A stretch of DNA of 64,000 bases from Lepraria neglecta (lineage: Eukaryota; Ascomycota; Lecanoromycetes; Lecanorales; Stereocaulaceae): positions 3,658,001 through 3,722,000 of the forward strand of contig CM065647.1 of the NCBI GenBank assembly GCA_033220425.1, given 5' to 3'. Position 1 is the first letter of the stretch, and every line of letters begins with the position of its first letter. Positions 22,743 through 33,785 of this stretch are shown here, one piece after another. A program made the position numbers and the translations under genes. The notes under the pieces are model-generated. The model saw only the letters and a program-made list of their open reading frames with translations. It had not been told where the DNA came from and did not search any database.

Positions 22743-23790
22743 CATCGCGAAAACGCTTCTTTTACTTATAACTTTTGCGCTTATAGACCGATTTTAATAA
22801 TTTTGACGGCGTTGGAAAGCGCATACTTGGTTCCAAAACTTGTGAAATTACCTTGATATTATATAACGTATATGGCGCGGGGCATTGCTGCGAAGAAGTT
22901 ACGATGTAGATTCAACTTTCAATATTTGTAATAAGATCCACCCGGGACGCACCCTATAAGGGCCCTAATAAGGGCCGTACGGGTAGCGGGTCAAGCATTC
23001 TTGACTTTTGGCCCCTGTGGCTTAGGGGGAGCTCTGGCCCGTAGCACAACCTTTACAATTATGCTTGGCCCGCTACCCGTACTGTCACGGCTTGGCCTTT
23101 GCTTATTGCTTATGCCGATATGCGTAGTATGGAGCATGGTTATCGAACGTTCGATCATCGCTCATGGCTAGCGGCTTGGCGCGTCTCCAAGACGCGCAGG
23201 CTTCATGTATCTATCTTCTCTCCTTAGATATGTTCTCCTAGACATACTTCACCCCTATCGACTCGCTCTAGGTAGGCCCCTGACACGTATGGCCCTTATT
23301 AGGGCCCTTATAGGGTGCGTCCCGGGTGGATCTTATCTTTCTTCTAATAACAGATTATGAGGAAATTCGGAGCAATTCCGCACTTGCAGCCAATCAGATT
23401 GGCCCTATATTCTGCATTCCCTCTCTCGGCTAGCGCCTTCAACCACCAAAAGTTGAATTCGCATCGCAACTTCTTCGCACTACTTCTCCGCGCCACATAC
23501 GTCATATGATATCGAGATGATTTCATATGTTTTGGAGTCAATCATTAGCTTGCTTGCGCATCAAGAATTTTTAGAATCGGTCCATTTACGCAATAGTTAT
23601 GAGCAAAAGAAGCGTTTTCGCCATATTCTGCATGTACCGCGAGCTCGGTGGCAAATACCAAGCATTGAGCTGAATACGCACCGTAACTTCTTTGCAGTAC
23701 TTCCCCGCGCCACATACGTCATATGATGTCGAAATGATTTCATAAGTTTTGGAACCAAGCATGCGCTTTCCAACGCCGTTCGAATTTTGA
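22743..23790. repeat. Inverted-repeat block carrying a TIR element in its centre
   Basis: A unit of about 180 bp appears three times. 22743-22925 is one copy; 23450-23630 and about 23665-23790 are its reverse complements. Shared phrases are GCGAAAACGCTTCTTTT, TTGGAACCAAG.ATGCGCTTTCCAACGCCGT and CGCGCCA.ATACGT.ATAT.AT. The first two copies flank the 400 bp TIR element symmetrically. The block may be one larger nonautonomous element into which the smaller one inserted. Family unknown. Confidence 0.65.
22934..23333. mobile_element. 400 bp nonautonomous TIR element (MITE) with TA target duplication
   Basis: A perfect 43 bp terminal inverted repeat begins AGATCCACCCGGGACGCACC and ends TAATAAGGGCC. 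Both ends are flanked by TA, which suggests a Tc1/mariner/Fot1-type element. Just inside, a second inverted pair (22977-22997 and 23062-23082, one mismatch in 21) forms an inner hairpin. There is no coding capacity. The unmutated, GC-rich TIRs suggest a young or RIP-escaped copy. Confidence 0.85.
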
Positions 23791-24320
23791 AATTTGGCTA
23801 AGGTTTGGCTAAGGAAAGCTCAAAAAACATGTTTTTGCCTGCGGACTTCCCTGAGGCTACCCCCGCAGCCGCCCCCGACGCACTAATATACTAAATCCTT
23901 AATAACTTTTGCACTATTAGGATTAGGGCTTAACTTTATATATATAAAATATACTACAAATAGAGGGCTTTCTAATTAGGCTTAAATTTTTAAAATCGAG
24001 TATTAAATAAGCGAGATATAGTAGTTTTTACGGTAATCTTCTGTGAAGATTACGGGCACTAACTTGTTACAATTTATAATATTCTATTTAATTCTAGAAA
24101 ATAGAATAATTTATATAATTTTTCTTAAAGAAACTCTAGACGTATTTCTAAATATGTCGAACTACTTTTAGAAGTATTAAAAGATAGTATTTATTAGAGA
24201 TTATTATTTTAAAAGTAGAACGAATAAAGATACGAAATAGTTACTATATAGTAGGACCTGGCTAAGCCGCTAAGGTACTAGACTCAACAGGAGTATCCGA
24301 GCCCTTCCCGCTCAACGCGC
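23791..24320. other. AT-rich, RIP-like patch
   Basis: The stretch at about 23880-24250 is markedly AT/TA-rich with no coding potential, like the large island to the right. It is probably a mutated relic of a repeat. It begins after the inverted-repeat block and ends at the short TIR element. Confidence 0.5.
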
Positions 24321-24547
24321 CCTCGCGGGGGACAAAAAAGCCCGTACCCCCTAATACTAAGTTGCGGATGTGTAGCGTCAACGAGCAGCTTTGATATAAA
24401 TTTTTTGCATACAGAGTTGTAGATCTGGAAATTCTAAGCAACTTTCGTCTAGAAATTGAATTTCTAAAATTGCTCCTCGAGGATTTGTGTTGTCGTGAAA
24501 GCCAGCTCAAATTTTGATGGGTGCGGGGTTTTTTGTCCCCCGCGAGG
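24321..24547. mobile_element. 227 bp TIR element in the promoter of the first regulator gene
   Basis: The left end CCTCGCGGGGGACAAAAAAG and the right end, read in reverse as CCTCGCGGGGGACAAAAAAC, form a 29 bp inverted repeat with about two mismatches. No clear target-site duplication was found. The element ends 83 bases before the ATG of the Zn2Cys6 gene, so it may supply part of that gene's leader or promoter. No coding capacity. Confidence 0.65.
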
Positions 24548-24630
24548 TACCATCGGACAAAATCAGATTCTAGCGCGTCATCTCAACGTCGACTGCGTCA
24601 GACAACTGATAGACTGTAACATCACCAAAA

Positions 24631-27205
24631 ATGCCTACGCTTACCCTCTCAAAGGACCAAGAAGTGCAGCTCGGGGAAATGAAGGGCGGGCAGCAAGATC
24701 AGGGACTCGACAGAATGGATCTGCAAGACAATACGATGCATACTCAAGATGGCTTTGCCGAGAGCCTGGGATTGCACTCACCACAATGTCTTCTACCTCC
24801 ACAAGCATTCATGGATGCCCCTGCTGGAAACCCATCAAATCAGATACTATCCTCAAATCGTAACGCCGTCCAACGTCCTTCTGCTAGGAGGAACCAGTAC
24901 AGTCAAACCTCAGCAAGCTGCACGCTCTGCCGCCGCCGTAAAGTGAAATGTGACCGCGGCGTTCCTTGTGGCAGTTGCACGCGCGCGGGAGTAGAATGTG
25001 TGCCATCTATTCCTTCCCAGGCGCCTCGGGGAAGACAAGGGGGAAGAAAACGAAGGACGGATGGTGAATTATTGGAGCGAATCGCCAAGTTGGAGGGATT
25101 GATAAAAAATGTTGAAGGGAACTCGGATGAGCACTGGATGACGCCACGGCGCATGAACAGTACCCCTACAGTCGGTGTGAGGGAAGGGTCCTCGCAAGCT
25201 GTTGTCTCTGATAGTCACGACCGATCGAAAGGGAGCAGCAAGGGAGCTACCGGTTATCGAAGTCACAATCCTGGGTTAGGGCTGGATCGGTATTTGGGAA
25301 CTTCATTTTGGGTGACGCTAAGCGAGGAGATTAATGGACTAAAAGACGTGTTGAATAGTTCGTCGGATGAGGAAGACGAAGCTGAGGATGGGCAGACTCC
25401 GGCATCGAGCCTCTCGAGTTCAGGACGACAGCAGCTACAGCAGGTCAACGATTCTTGGTTTGTAATTTCTCCAACGACTCCTGTAGAGAGTCCTGGCAAT
25501 CCGACGCCCCACCAGCTCTACACTTTCTGTGAAATTTACCTAGCCAATGTCGACCCGGTCTTCAAGATTCTACATGCACCATCCTTGCGCAGATATTTAC
25601 AAGAAGGGGCAGCGGAGCTTGATTGCAGTCCCGGTTCCAGAGGACTCGAAGCGCTGAAGTTTGCTATCTGCTATGCCGCCACAGTAAGTATGACGGATGG
25701 AGAATGCAGACATCGGATTGGCGAAGATAGGGTAGTCCTGATGGCGAAATACCGAGCGGGAACAGAGCTAGCGTTAGCTAAGGCAGACTTCGTGAATACA
25801 GTCGAGATGTCGACTTTGCAGGCAATGACCATCTATCTGGTAATTACGTGCCTCCAATGTCTTTCACGTTGCAGTTTTGTTGATCATGCTGACTGATGAG
25901 GACTAGGCCTCAGTTCGCGTCAACGATACTCGCCGCCTTATGTGGACGCTCACAAGTCTGGCGGTGCGAATCGCTCAAGCCATAGGTCTGCACCATGAAA
26001 ATTCTTCATCTTCACTTCGACCTTTCGGAAAGGAAATGCGCCGACGCTTGTGGTGGCAGATATGTCTTCTCGATTCCCACGCGGCCGAAGACCGTGCTAC
26101 AAACCCTGTGGTCTACGCCGACTCCTTCAGTACCAAGTTACCCTTACAAATCAACGATGAGGATCTACATGTCGATTCATGTGAGGAAGTGGAGGAACGG
26201 CAGGGCTTCACTGATATGACATTCTGCCTGATCTGTCACGAAATAATGGACACAGTGAGGCAGCTAAACTATGTACCTGTGAAGGAACTTGGTCAACCCC
26301 AGAGTGATTCTCAAGAGAAATGGACCCAAAGGATCGACGCGGTTATCAACCTGCAACGGCGTATTGAAGAGAGATATCTGCGTCATCTCAACCTAGCTCG
26401 TCCTCTCCACTGGGCGACAAGAATAGTTGCGGACATTATCACTGCCATCATGTGGCTTATCGTGTACCGCCCTCTACAACAACGCCCAGACAGTAGTTTT
26501 TCTTCTCAGTTCGCGGATCCAGGCATTCTTGGTCTCTCGGTCGAGGTTCTTGAGAGGGCTCACCAATTGAACACAGACCCAGCAGCGAGCCCGTATAGAT
26601 GGCTCTCTCAAACTTATGTGCAATGGCATGCTTTAGCAGTGACAATTGCAGAGTTGTGTGTCAAAATTGAAGGTCCAATGGTCGAAAGAGCGTGGGCTGT
26701 CCTTATGCCCGTGTTCAGGGAAGCTTCGCAGCACGTAGCAGACTCCAACGAGGGCATGCTATGGCGTCCAATCAAGAAGTTGATGAACAGGGCCCAGGGA
26801 CTGAGACAGGAGTATCTCGATTCACGCTCAGTAAGGGCTGACTTATCAGCAAGAATGGCGGACTGGAATGTATCTGATCATGGCAGTCATCGGGCTGACA
26901 CCGGAGATCCAATGTTTGGTATGATTGAAAACGTACAAGAAGCGGTGGAGGGTGTCGCGCCACCTATGGAAGGACTCCAATTGGCCCCTTCCATTTCAGG
27001 TTCAGCTCCTTTCGACTGGGATCCCTGGCTGGCTGCGGCATCGACGTCGATGGAGTCGTCAATGCGAAGCCAAGACAATGACGACATGAATCAAATGGCA
27101 TGGACCAACTGGGAGAATTTCGTTAATGGTTTTCAAGGACAGGATGAAGTAGTGATGTCTGAGCCAAATGGCGAAGCACCGGGATATTCGAGCATTTGGC
27201 TCTAG
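24631..27205 (+). CDS. Zn2Cys6 transcription factor with fungal-specific regulatory domain, 835 aa
   Basis: This is probably a nuclear pathway regulator. Exons are 24631-25839 and 25907-27205. The 67 bp intron has GTAATT...TAG borders and joins MTIYL to ASVRVNDTRRLMW. The DNA-binding domain is CTLCRRRKVKCDRGVPCGSC plus C123. The ligands are Cys97, 100, 107, 113, 116 and 123, spaced Cx2Cx6Cx5Cx2Cx6C and followed by a basic stretch (GRQGGRKRR). A fungal-specific transcription factor domain follows (LYTFCEIYLANVDPVFKILH, RRLWWQICLLDSHAAEDR). The ATG at 24631 (CAAAAATGCC) is the first in frame and precedes the zinc cluster by about 95 residues. The gene is intact. It lies at the left edge of the metabolite cluster, upstream of the MFS gene on the same strand, so control of the cluster is a reasonable inference. 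A TIR element sits in its promoter. Confidence 0.92.
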
Positions 27206-28470
27206 CTCAAGTCTCATTGGACGCGTTAACCAAACGTACAAACTAGACTCTACGATCCCGCTGGAAGACAGAGAGACGTGGGCGGTGTAGCACGCTGGGC
27301 GAGATGCAGTGAGAAAACGCGTCTTTCTTTACTCCACTCCTCCAGATAGCAATAGCGCTGTCAACAGATTTGGTAAAGACGAATTATGTCTGCTGGTCAA
27401 ACGGTGGGAATGGAGATAGACTTCTATAGGAGGAACACAGTGACTGCTGGGAGATGATAAGTTGTGCCTCCACGACATTCTGCAAGATGTGTGGGATCCC
27501 GTTCTGATCATGGCCAACTATCCACACTTTCGTTATCTCAACCAATGGGCAGTTTCTTCAACTTACAATCCCTATCACCATCACGTCCGACGCAGTCTGC
27601 TCACCAGCCCAGTATTCTGATTCACTAGCACTAAGCCTCCCCGACCACGCTAACCACTACTCCTCTAGTGTGTAAAGTTGGCCGGAGTACATGCAACCGC
27701 GAGTCACTGCACCAAGTCTCCTATACTTCCCCTATAGCGTGTTGGTAAGGCGGCATCTGCCAAGACATCAAGGCCCTTCGGCAAGGTTCACATCTGACAC
27801 CGGCTCATGGAACTACTGCAAGGTGAAACGGTAATTTAAATTATGCCCTAGCTAGGCGATCTGGAGATTTGGCGTGATCTGCATTGATCGGCCTGTCGGT
27901 ACTTGATTTTCGGTCCCGAAAGCTAAAATAAATCAAATGCCTAGTGTCATTCTCGCGTCTTGATTCTGCACGCCATTCCGATTGGCTTTAAATAGCCTTG
28001 GCATGGAGAAAATGAGCCAGGCAGATATGCGCTAATAACATCTAGCCCGATCTCGCGCTCGCAGTAGCTGCATGACTCACCAGCCACCAGACGCGCCTCT
28101 CAGCTCTTAGGAATGTCAGATCTACCTTTGTATCAACAATTCATCTCTAAACAAGATGTAACAAATTACAGATCCATTTGCTGAAATTGTCGTATCAAAC
28201 CGTTTCGAGCATCTGCATTGGCTGACACGTGCTCGGAGCCCGGAGCCCTTTATGTATGCCGAAAAGAGTAAAGTTTGTTTGCAAAAGTCTGTCGCATATC
28301 TCATTGCAGTCCTAGAAGTGTGATCCTTGCCTCTCTACAAACAAAATGCTGTGCTCCATTTCCATCTCCTGATCCATTCTTCGCAGGCTATCCATTCCAG
28401 AAAAACAGCTCTTCTTTCTCTTTCCCTACCTCGTTGAAATTAATCACAGTTAATAACTAAGTCACGCTCG
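27206..28470. other. Intergenic region, promoter of the MFS gene
   Basis: About 1.27 kb with no supported gene. The pyrimidine-rich stretch at 28340-28440 immediately precedes the MFS start codon and looks like a transcription start/leader region. Confidence 0.5.
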
Positions 28471-30227
28471 ATGAAGGACCTCTTGCGTGAAACCGTCTTT
28501 GGACGGCTAGTCCGTCTGGCATCAGGAGGAAAGCTATTCGCCTACGACGAGGAACTAGATCCATCGACCCTACAGAAATACCAGCCCATCGACTCGGAAT
28601 CATCATCAACATCACTCAACGTTGATGTCAAGCAAACCCACCAAGAAGATGGCAAACCCGCAGACCCAGAGAAACCCCCATTCGCAGACCAAGAAAGACC
28701 CATTCCAATCGACCAAGAAAAAGGCGCAGACCACCTCCTCGTCGCCTGGGCCCCCAACGACCCGGGTAACCCGCGAAATTGGTCCACCCCCAAAAAACTT
28801 TTCGTCACATTCCAAATCTGCCTCCTCACAACCTCTGTATACATCGGCTCCGCAATCTACACTGCTGGCCTCCAGGGTGTCGAAGCCGAATTCCACATCT
28901 CTCCCGTCAAAGCCCTCCTCGGGCTCACCCTCTTCGTCGTCGGCTATGCGCTCGGTCCTATGGTTTGGGTATGTCCCTTCTCCCTCCCCTTTGGCTGCCC
29001 TCCTCACACAAGAAACACCCACTTGTTGATTTTTGCTGATCCTCTTTTTTTTCGCAGGCACCCATGTCCGAAATACCTTACATAGGCCGCAACCCAGTCT
29101 ACGTTGGCACTCTCTTCGCCTTTGTCCTCCTCCAACTCCCTGTCATCTACGCATCCAACAGCAGCATGCTCCTCGCCTTCCGCTTCCTCACTGGCCTTGT
29201 CGGCAGTCCCGTGCTCGCTACCGGCGGCGCCACCGTCGCCGATATCTATGAGCCTAAGAAACAGGCCTATGGCATCGGTGTGTGGGGCATAGCGGCCGTT
29301 TTTGGGCCGGCTATGGGTCCGCTTATTGGGGGATTTGCGGCAGAGAGTGAGGGGTGGAAGTGGACGATTTGGGAATTGATGTGGTTGTCGGGGTTTTGCT
29401 TTGTCGTCTTGTTCTTCTTTCTGCCCGAGACAAGCAGTAGTAACATTCTTTATCGACGGACAGTGAGAATTAGGGCGTTGACGAATAATCCGCGGGTGAA
29501 GTGCGAGCCGGAGATTGAGGCGGAGGGAATGTCAGGAAAAGAGATTGGGATGATGGTTTTCATCCGGCCGTTTACCCTCTCTTTCACAGAGCCGATTTGC
29601 TTTCTCCTTAATCTCTACCTGGCGCTGATCTATGGATTGCTCTACCTCTGGTTCGAGAGCTTCCCGATAGTGTTCCTCGACATTTACCATTTCACTCTCG
29701 GAACCGAAGGTCTCGCTTTTCTTGGTATTCTCATAGGATCATTCATCATCATGATCCCCTTCTTCTATTACAACTACAAGTACGTCGAACCGCAATTCAA
29801 CGAGGAAGGTCGACTACGCCCCGAAATCCGCCTTCAGCCCGCCTTCGTTGGCGCATTCCTCATCCCCATCTGCCTCTTCTGGTTTGGCTGGTCGGCACGC
29901 CCCTCGATCAACTGGATCATGCCAGTCATAGGCAGTTCATTCTTCAGCATGGGGAGTTTCCTGCTTTTTATGGCTGTGCTAGCTTACCTCGGAGACGCAT
30001 ATCCTAAATACATCGCGTCGGTGTTTGCAGGGAATGACCTGATGAGGAGTTCGTTTGGGGCGGCATTTCCGCTCTTTGCGGATGCCATGTATCACAAGTT
30101 GGGGGTGGGGTGGGCAAGCAGCTTGCTGGGCTTTCTCAGTATTGTTTTCATTCCGATTCCATTTGTGTTGTATTTCTATGGCAGGAAGATTCGTGGAGCA
30201 AGTAAGATGGCCACTCATGATCTGTAG
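28471..30227 (+). CDS. Major facilitator superfamily exporter, 555 aa, two exons
   Basis: A plasma-membrane proton-coupled drug/metabolite antiporter type protein (DHA1-like). Exons are 28471-28968 and 29058-30227. The 89 bp intron has GTATGT and TTCGCAG borders and joins MVW to APMSEIPYIGRNPVYVG. The N-terminus has about 110 mostly hydrophilic residues ending in WAPNDPGNPRNWSTPKK, the usual entry to the first helix in fungal drug exporters. Family motifs include the loop APMSEIPYIGRNPVY and helix-5 sequence AAVFGPAMGPLIGG. About twelve hydrophobic segments can be counted by eye. The closing part (SSFGAAFPLFADAMYHKLGV, FYGRKIRGAS) is also typical. Its place in the cluster suggests export of the polyketide product or self-protection. 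The frame is intact. Confidence 0.93.
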
Positions 30228-30542
30228 GGAGGGGAGATGGACGACATAAGAAGTTTGACAAGAGGAATAAGAGGAGAGAAGCAGTAACACAAACAATGGG
30301 TGCCTTTATTGGTCAAAATCCCGCTCTAAGGGCATGAATAGACAATTAGATTCCTTCTTAATATCCCACAAGAATTTCAATACCTTCATATCATCCATTT
30401 GGTGCTTCTGCGCGAAGTACCTAGGCGATCTAGTTATATTCTTCTTACAACTTGAGTCAGAGTGACATAGTCTACTGTCATCTATCTTAACCACCAATGT
30501 CCACAATTCCAACGTCTCCTCTCGCCACGCACACACATCTCA
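30228..30542. other. Convergent 3' region between MFS and monooxygenase genes
   Basis: 315 bases between two converging gene ends, probably holding both 3' untranslated regions. Nothing else is seen. Confidence 0.55.
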
Positions 30543-32382
30543 TCAGTGCGCAGCAATGTCAATCTTCCCCACCGCCTCCTCCTCCCTCTTCATCTGCACC
30601 TCACCATGCTCACTCACCACCCTTTCTTCCACCTTCTTCGCCTCCGCATCATCATGGCCCGTCATCGGCTTGAAGCCATTCCTAAACACGGGGCTCTCCA
30701 GCACTTTTTGCCAGTCATGAAGCATGAATCCGTTCTCGACTGAGCATTTCACTTCTTCGCCGCCGCGGGGGACGATTTCTTCGTCATAGGCGGTTATGGC
30801 GCTAGAGAGTGTTGACTTGTTGGTTAGGATGGAGTCGAGGGCCGAAAGGACGTGGGATACGTCGCAGATGCAATGGTTGAGGCCTTGACCGCGGTCTGTT
30901 TGTGGGGGAGGAGGGTTAGAGGGAGGTTAGAAAGGGATGGAGAGGTTGGAGAAGGGGGGGGGAATGGGGGTGCTTTGGGGGAGGGGGGGGCTGCTTATTC
31001 CCTTCTGGATTATGTTCTGAAGAGAATATTGAAAGTGGGGCCAAGTGATTGAATACATCAGACTCACATGGCGGCATTGGATGCGCGGCGTCTCCTACCA
31101 GCGTCATTCTTCCTCCATGATTATCCCACGGTTGGGTGATCCAGTAACTGATATCTGCCTTGTGCACGGGTGTGTCCGGCGGGATCCATGTGAAGGCTGA
31201 GCGGGCCGGCTCGCCTAGCTCCTCTGCGCGTTCCTTGATCATAGCAAGGCGCTCTTTGTAGCTGAGCGAATGGTCGGGGTTCCCGAGCCAGGCCATTGCG
31301 AGATGAAATACCCATGTTTCCGGGTGGTTTGGGCCATCAGGCATACTGGAGACTAGAGATTTGGAAGGCTTTAGCGAGTAGTTACGTGATTTAAGGGTTG
31401 GTAAAGCCCCTCTTTGGCCGGATAGATAGAGGTGGAGAGGATAAAAGAGAGAACTGACTTGACTGGAAAGCATGGAATGACCGCTGGCTCAAAGCCAAGT
31501 AGCTTGTTGGAAATTGCTGCCTCAAGTACCTGGCTTTGTCTGCATCCCCATAGCAAACAGTCATGTTGTGATGCCAAATAGGGAACTTGCTCACTGACGC
31601 CTTGTCTGCCCCAGACATGGCGAATTCTCGAACTTTGGAGCGTGGACCATCGGCGCCAAGAACAATGGATGCAGGGATAATTGTGCCATCGCTGAAGGTG
31701 ACGATTACGCCGTTGCCGCTTTCGTTGAATGCTATATCGGAGAGATCCTTGCCATACTGATAGAACGGAAGATGACATCGTTAGCCCAATTCGTGTATCT
31801 CTTCTTCGGTCTTTTCACCTATCCATGTTCTTTTTGTGTATGGGAAAACACCAGTTTATGTGGCAGTAACTTACCTGAACATCGATCCCTTCAGCGCACA
31901 AAGCCCGCATCTTACTCCTCGGAACCCTCAATCCCTTTGCATAGGGTACGCCTGCAAGCATAGCCCCCGTCTCACCATTGATAATAGGGTAATTACCACC
32001 CGCTTCCATGGGAACGGAGGGATTGCAAGAAGTCTCTGCGAGCTTTGCCCACAGCTCGGGTGGGAGAAGCTTCTCGAGGCGGTCGAGGGACCAGTGGATG
32101 GCCATTGTCCATTCATTGCTCCGGTAATTGAGCTTCACCTCCTTTTCTACAATTGTGTGGCGAATTCCCGCCTAGGTGCATATATATTAGCTGTGATGCT
32201 TCCAATGAAGATAGTGGCTTAACCCTCGACAAGACGAACTTTCTTAAGACCCTGAGCAAGTACAAGGCCAGTGATGCCTGATCTGTGATTAGATGTTACG
32301 CATTGGTAGCCTTGCCGAAAGGCTGCTTACCAGCGCCGATTATGAGAACATGAAAGTTCTCCATGTTGTTCTGGTCAGCCAT
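30543..32382 (-). CDS. FAD-dependent monooxygenase, 440 aa, six exons
   Basis: A group A flavin monooxygenase (salicylate/p-hydroxybenzoate hydroxylase type) using NAD(P)H and O2 to hydroxylate, often an aromatic ring. Exons on the minus strand are 32331-32382, 32240-32277, 31875-32171, 31459-31756, 31068-31352 and 30543-30895, and the phases fit throughout. Motifs are the FAD-binding Rossmann loop VLIIGAGITGLVLAQGL (GxGxxG at residues 16-21), then VLGADGPRSKVR (the DG motif) and TLVGDAAHPMPP (the GD motif), followed by RGQGLNH. The fourth and fifth exons were joined on the basis of the family pattern FHAFQSISSMPDGPNHPET. The internal splice sites are inferred; the 32330 and 31874 donors are strong GTAAGC/GTAAGT. 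The gene is intact and converges on the MFS gene. A role in oxidising the PKS product is inference. Confidence 0.9.
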
Positions 32383-33785
32383 GTTCGCGGCTTTAGGCTT
32401 ATGTTTCTGAGTAATCAGAATAGAACGGGAGGTTTTCGATGCGGAGGTGACGAGTTGCTTTGCTTTTGCCTTTTCTTCGACCTTTAGAATTTCACTGGTC
32501 GAGGGTAGGTTGTTCGATTGTCTTTTGTATTCCCTCGGATGGCCGCATATTTGTTGGATCTGCGAGATCTCACGTGAAGCGCGGTTCGTGTTCTGGAGCC
32601 CGCCATGGTCGCCTAAGATCAGAATATTCCTTATTGTCGTCGCAATTGGCTCCGAAAGGTCTACTATGAAATGAAATGTCGAGAGCTTCGGAGGCCGGCG
32701 CGCCGTTCCGTTCCGTTACGTTACGTTACGGTAGGCTGTCGTTTGGTGTGTAAGGTACCTTAAATTCGGGTACCTTGACAGGAGGCCCGGAGGCTCGGAG
32801 GCCCGGCGACAATCGGAAATGGCTGAGGCATAAAGCAGCGTTCCCGACGCCACCCTCATGCATTGCATTGCATGGCCAATGTTGCATTTTGCGGCTTGGT
32901 CATGGTGCATTCTGCATGCTGATCCCACTTGATCTACCCCGCCAGCTAAGTCAAATTCATGATGCGTGGAATCCCTGCTCTCTCCACAGAAGCTTCATTA
33001 AAGGAAGCCTGAAAAGATTGACAAGCGCTGATTGTGATATTCTAGTATCAACGGCTCTGATTACGAAAAAGCGTGTCTATCAAAAGCGGCACACTATCAG
33101 TGCCGTGTGATTCTCGAACACATATACACGAATCACCGTCTTGCTCGACAGACCACGCCATGGCGCTACATGCCTTCCTGTCGTTTACTTCCGCTCGTCT
33201 CGAACAGGAATCTGGGTAACGCCAGCTGGTGGCGTGATCTCAACGGTGTTTCCCGTCTTACCGTCGCCTGGCCAACTTCTAGGTGCCGTCCGCTTCCTAG
33301 GATTAGGTCTTCAACTAGACCGCCGGAAGGCTGAGTACTTTCCAGGTCCGGTATAGACTGATCACATTGAGGGATCTGTAGCTTCCTGAGAGGAGCTGGA
33401 AGTCTTGGCCAATCTTGGTATCGAAGAAGCGAGGTCTTGGAATGATAAGACTTTAGCATCGAATTATGCTGGTGAGCGTGCCTTAGCCCTTCCTCGCCGA
33501 GTTTACGTATTCGATTAAGAAACTGGGACTGAATGTTCAATTGAGGAACACTGTTTCAGACTAGATCCTGAGACTACCACTTTTAGAAGAGTCTAGTTCA
33601 CATGCCACTTTACTCGTGGTGGAAGGTAGAACTTGGAACTTGGCCGTTGAACGCGTTAATTCTAATGAGACGATGTCGCTTTCTATGAAGATTTTTGTCT
33701 ATAAGAGTCTACTGCGTAGACATAGTCTAATCGCGCGGGACAAAGCAACGCCCGAATCTAAGAACCAACAGTAATGTTGGTCACT
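32383..33785. other. Intergenic region, promoter of the monooxygenase gene
   Basis: No gene is recognised. Near 32700-32730 there is a short ACGTT/CCGTT pentamer run, and at 32780-32805 a GGAGGCCCGG/GGAGGCTCGG repeat; both are small. The open frame 33166-33540 (-) shows no features. Confidence 0.45.
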
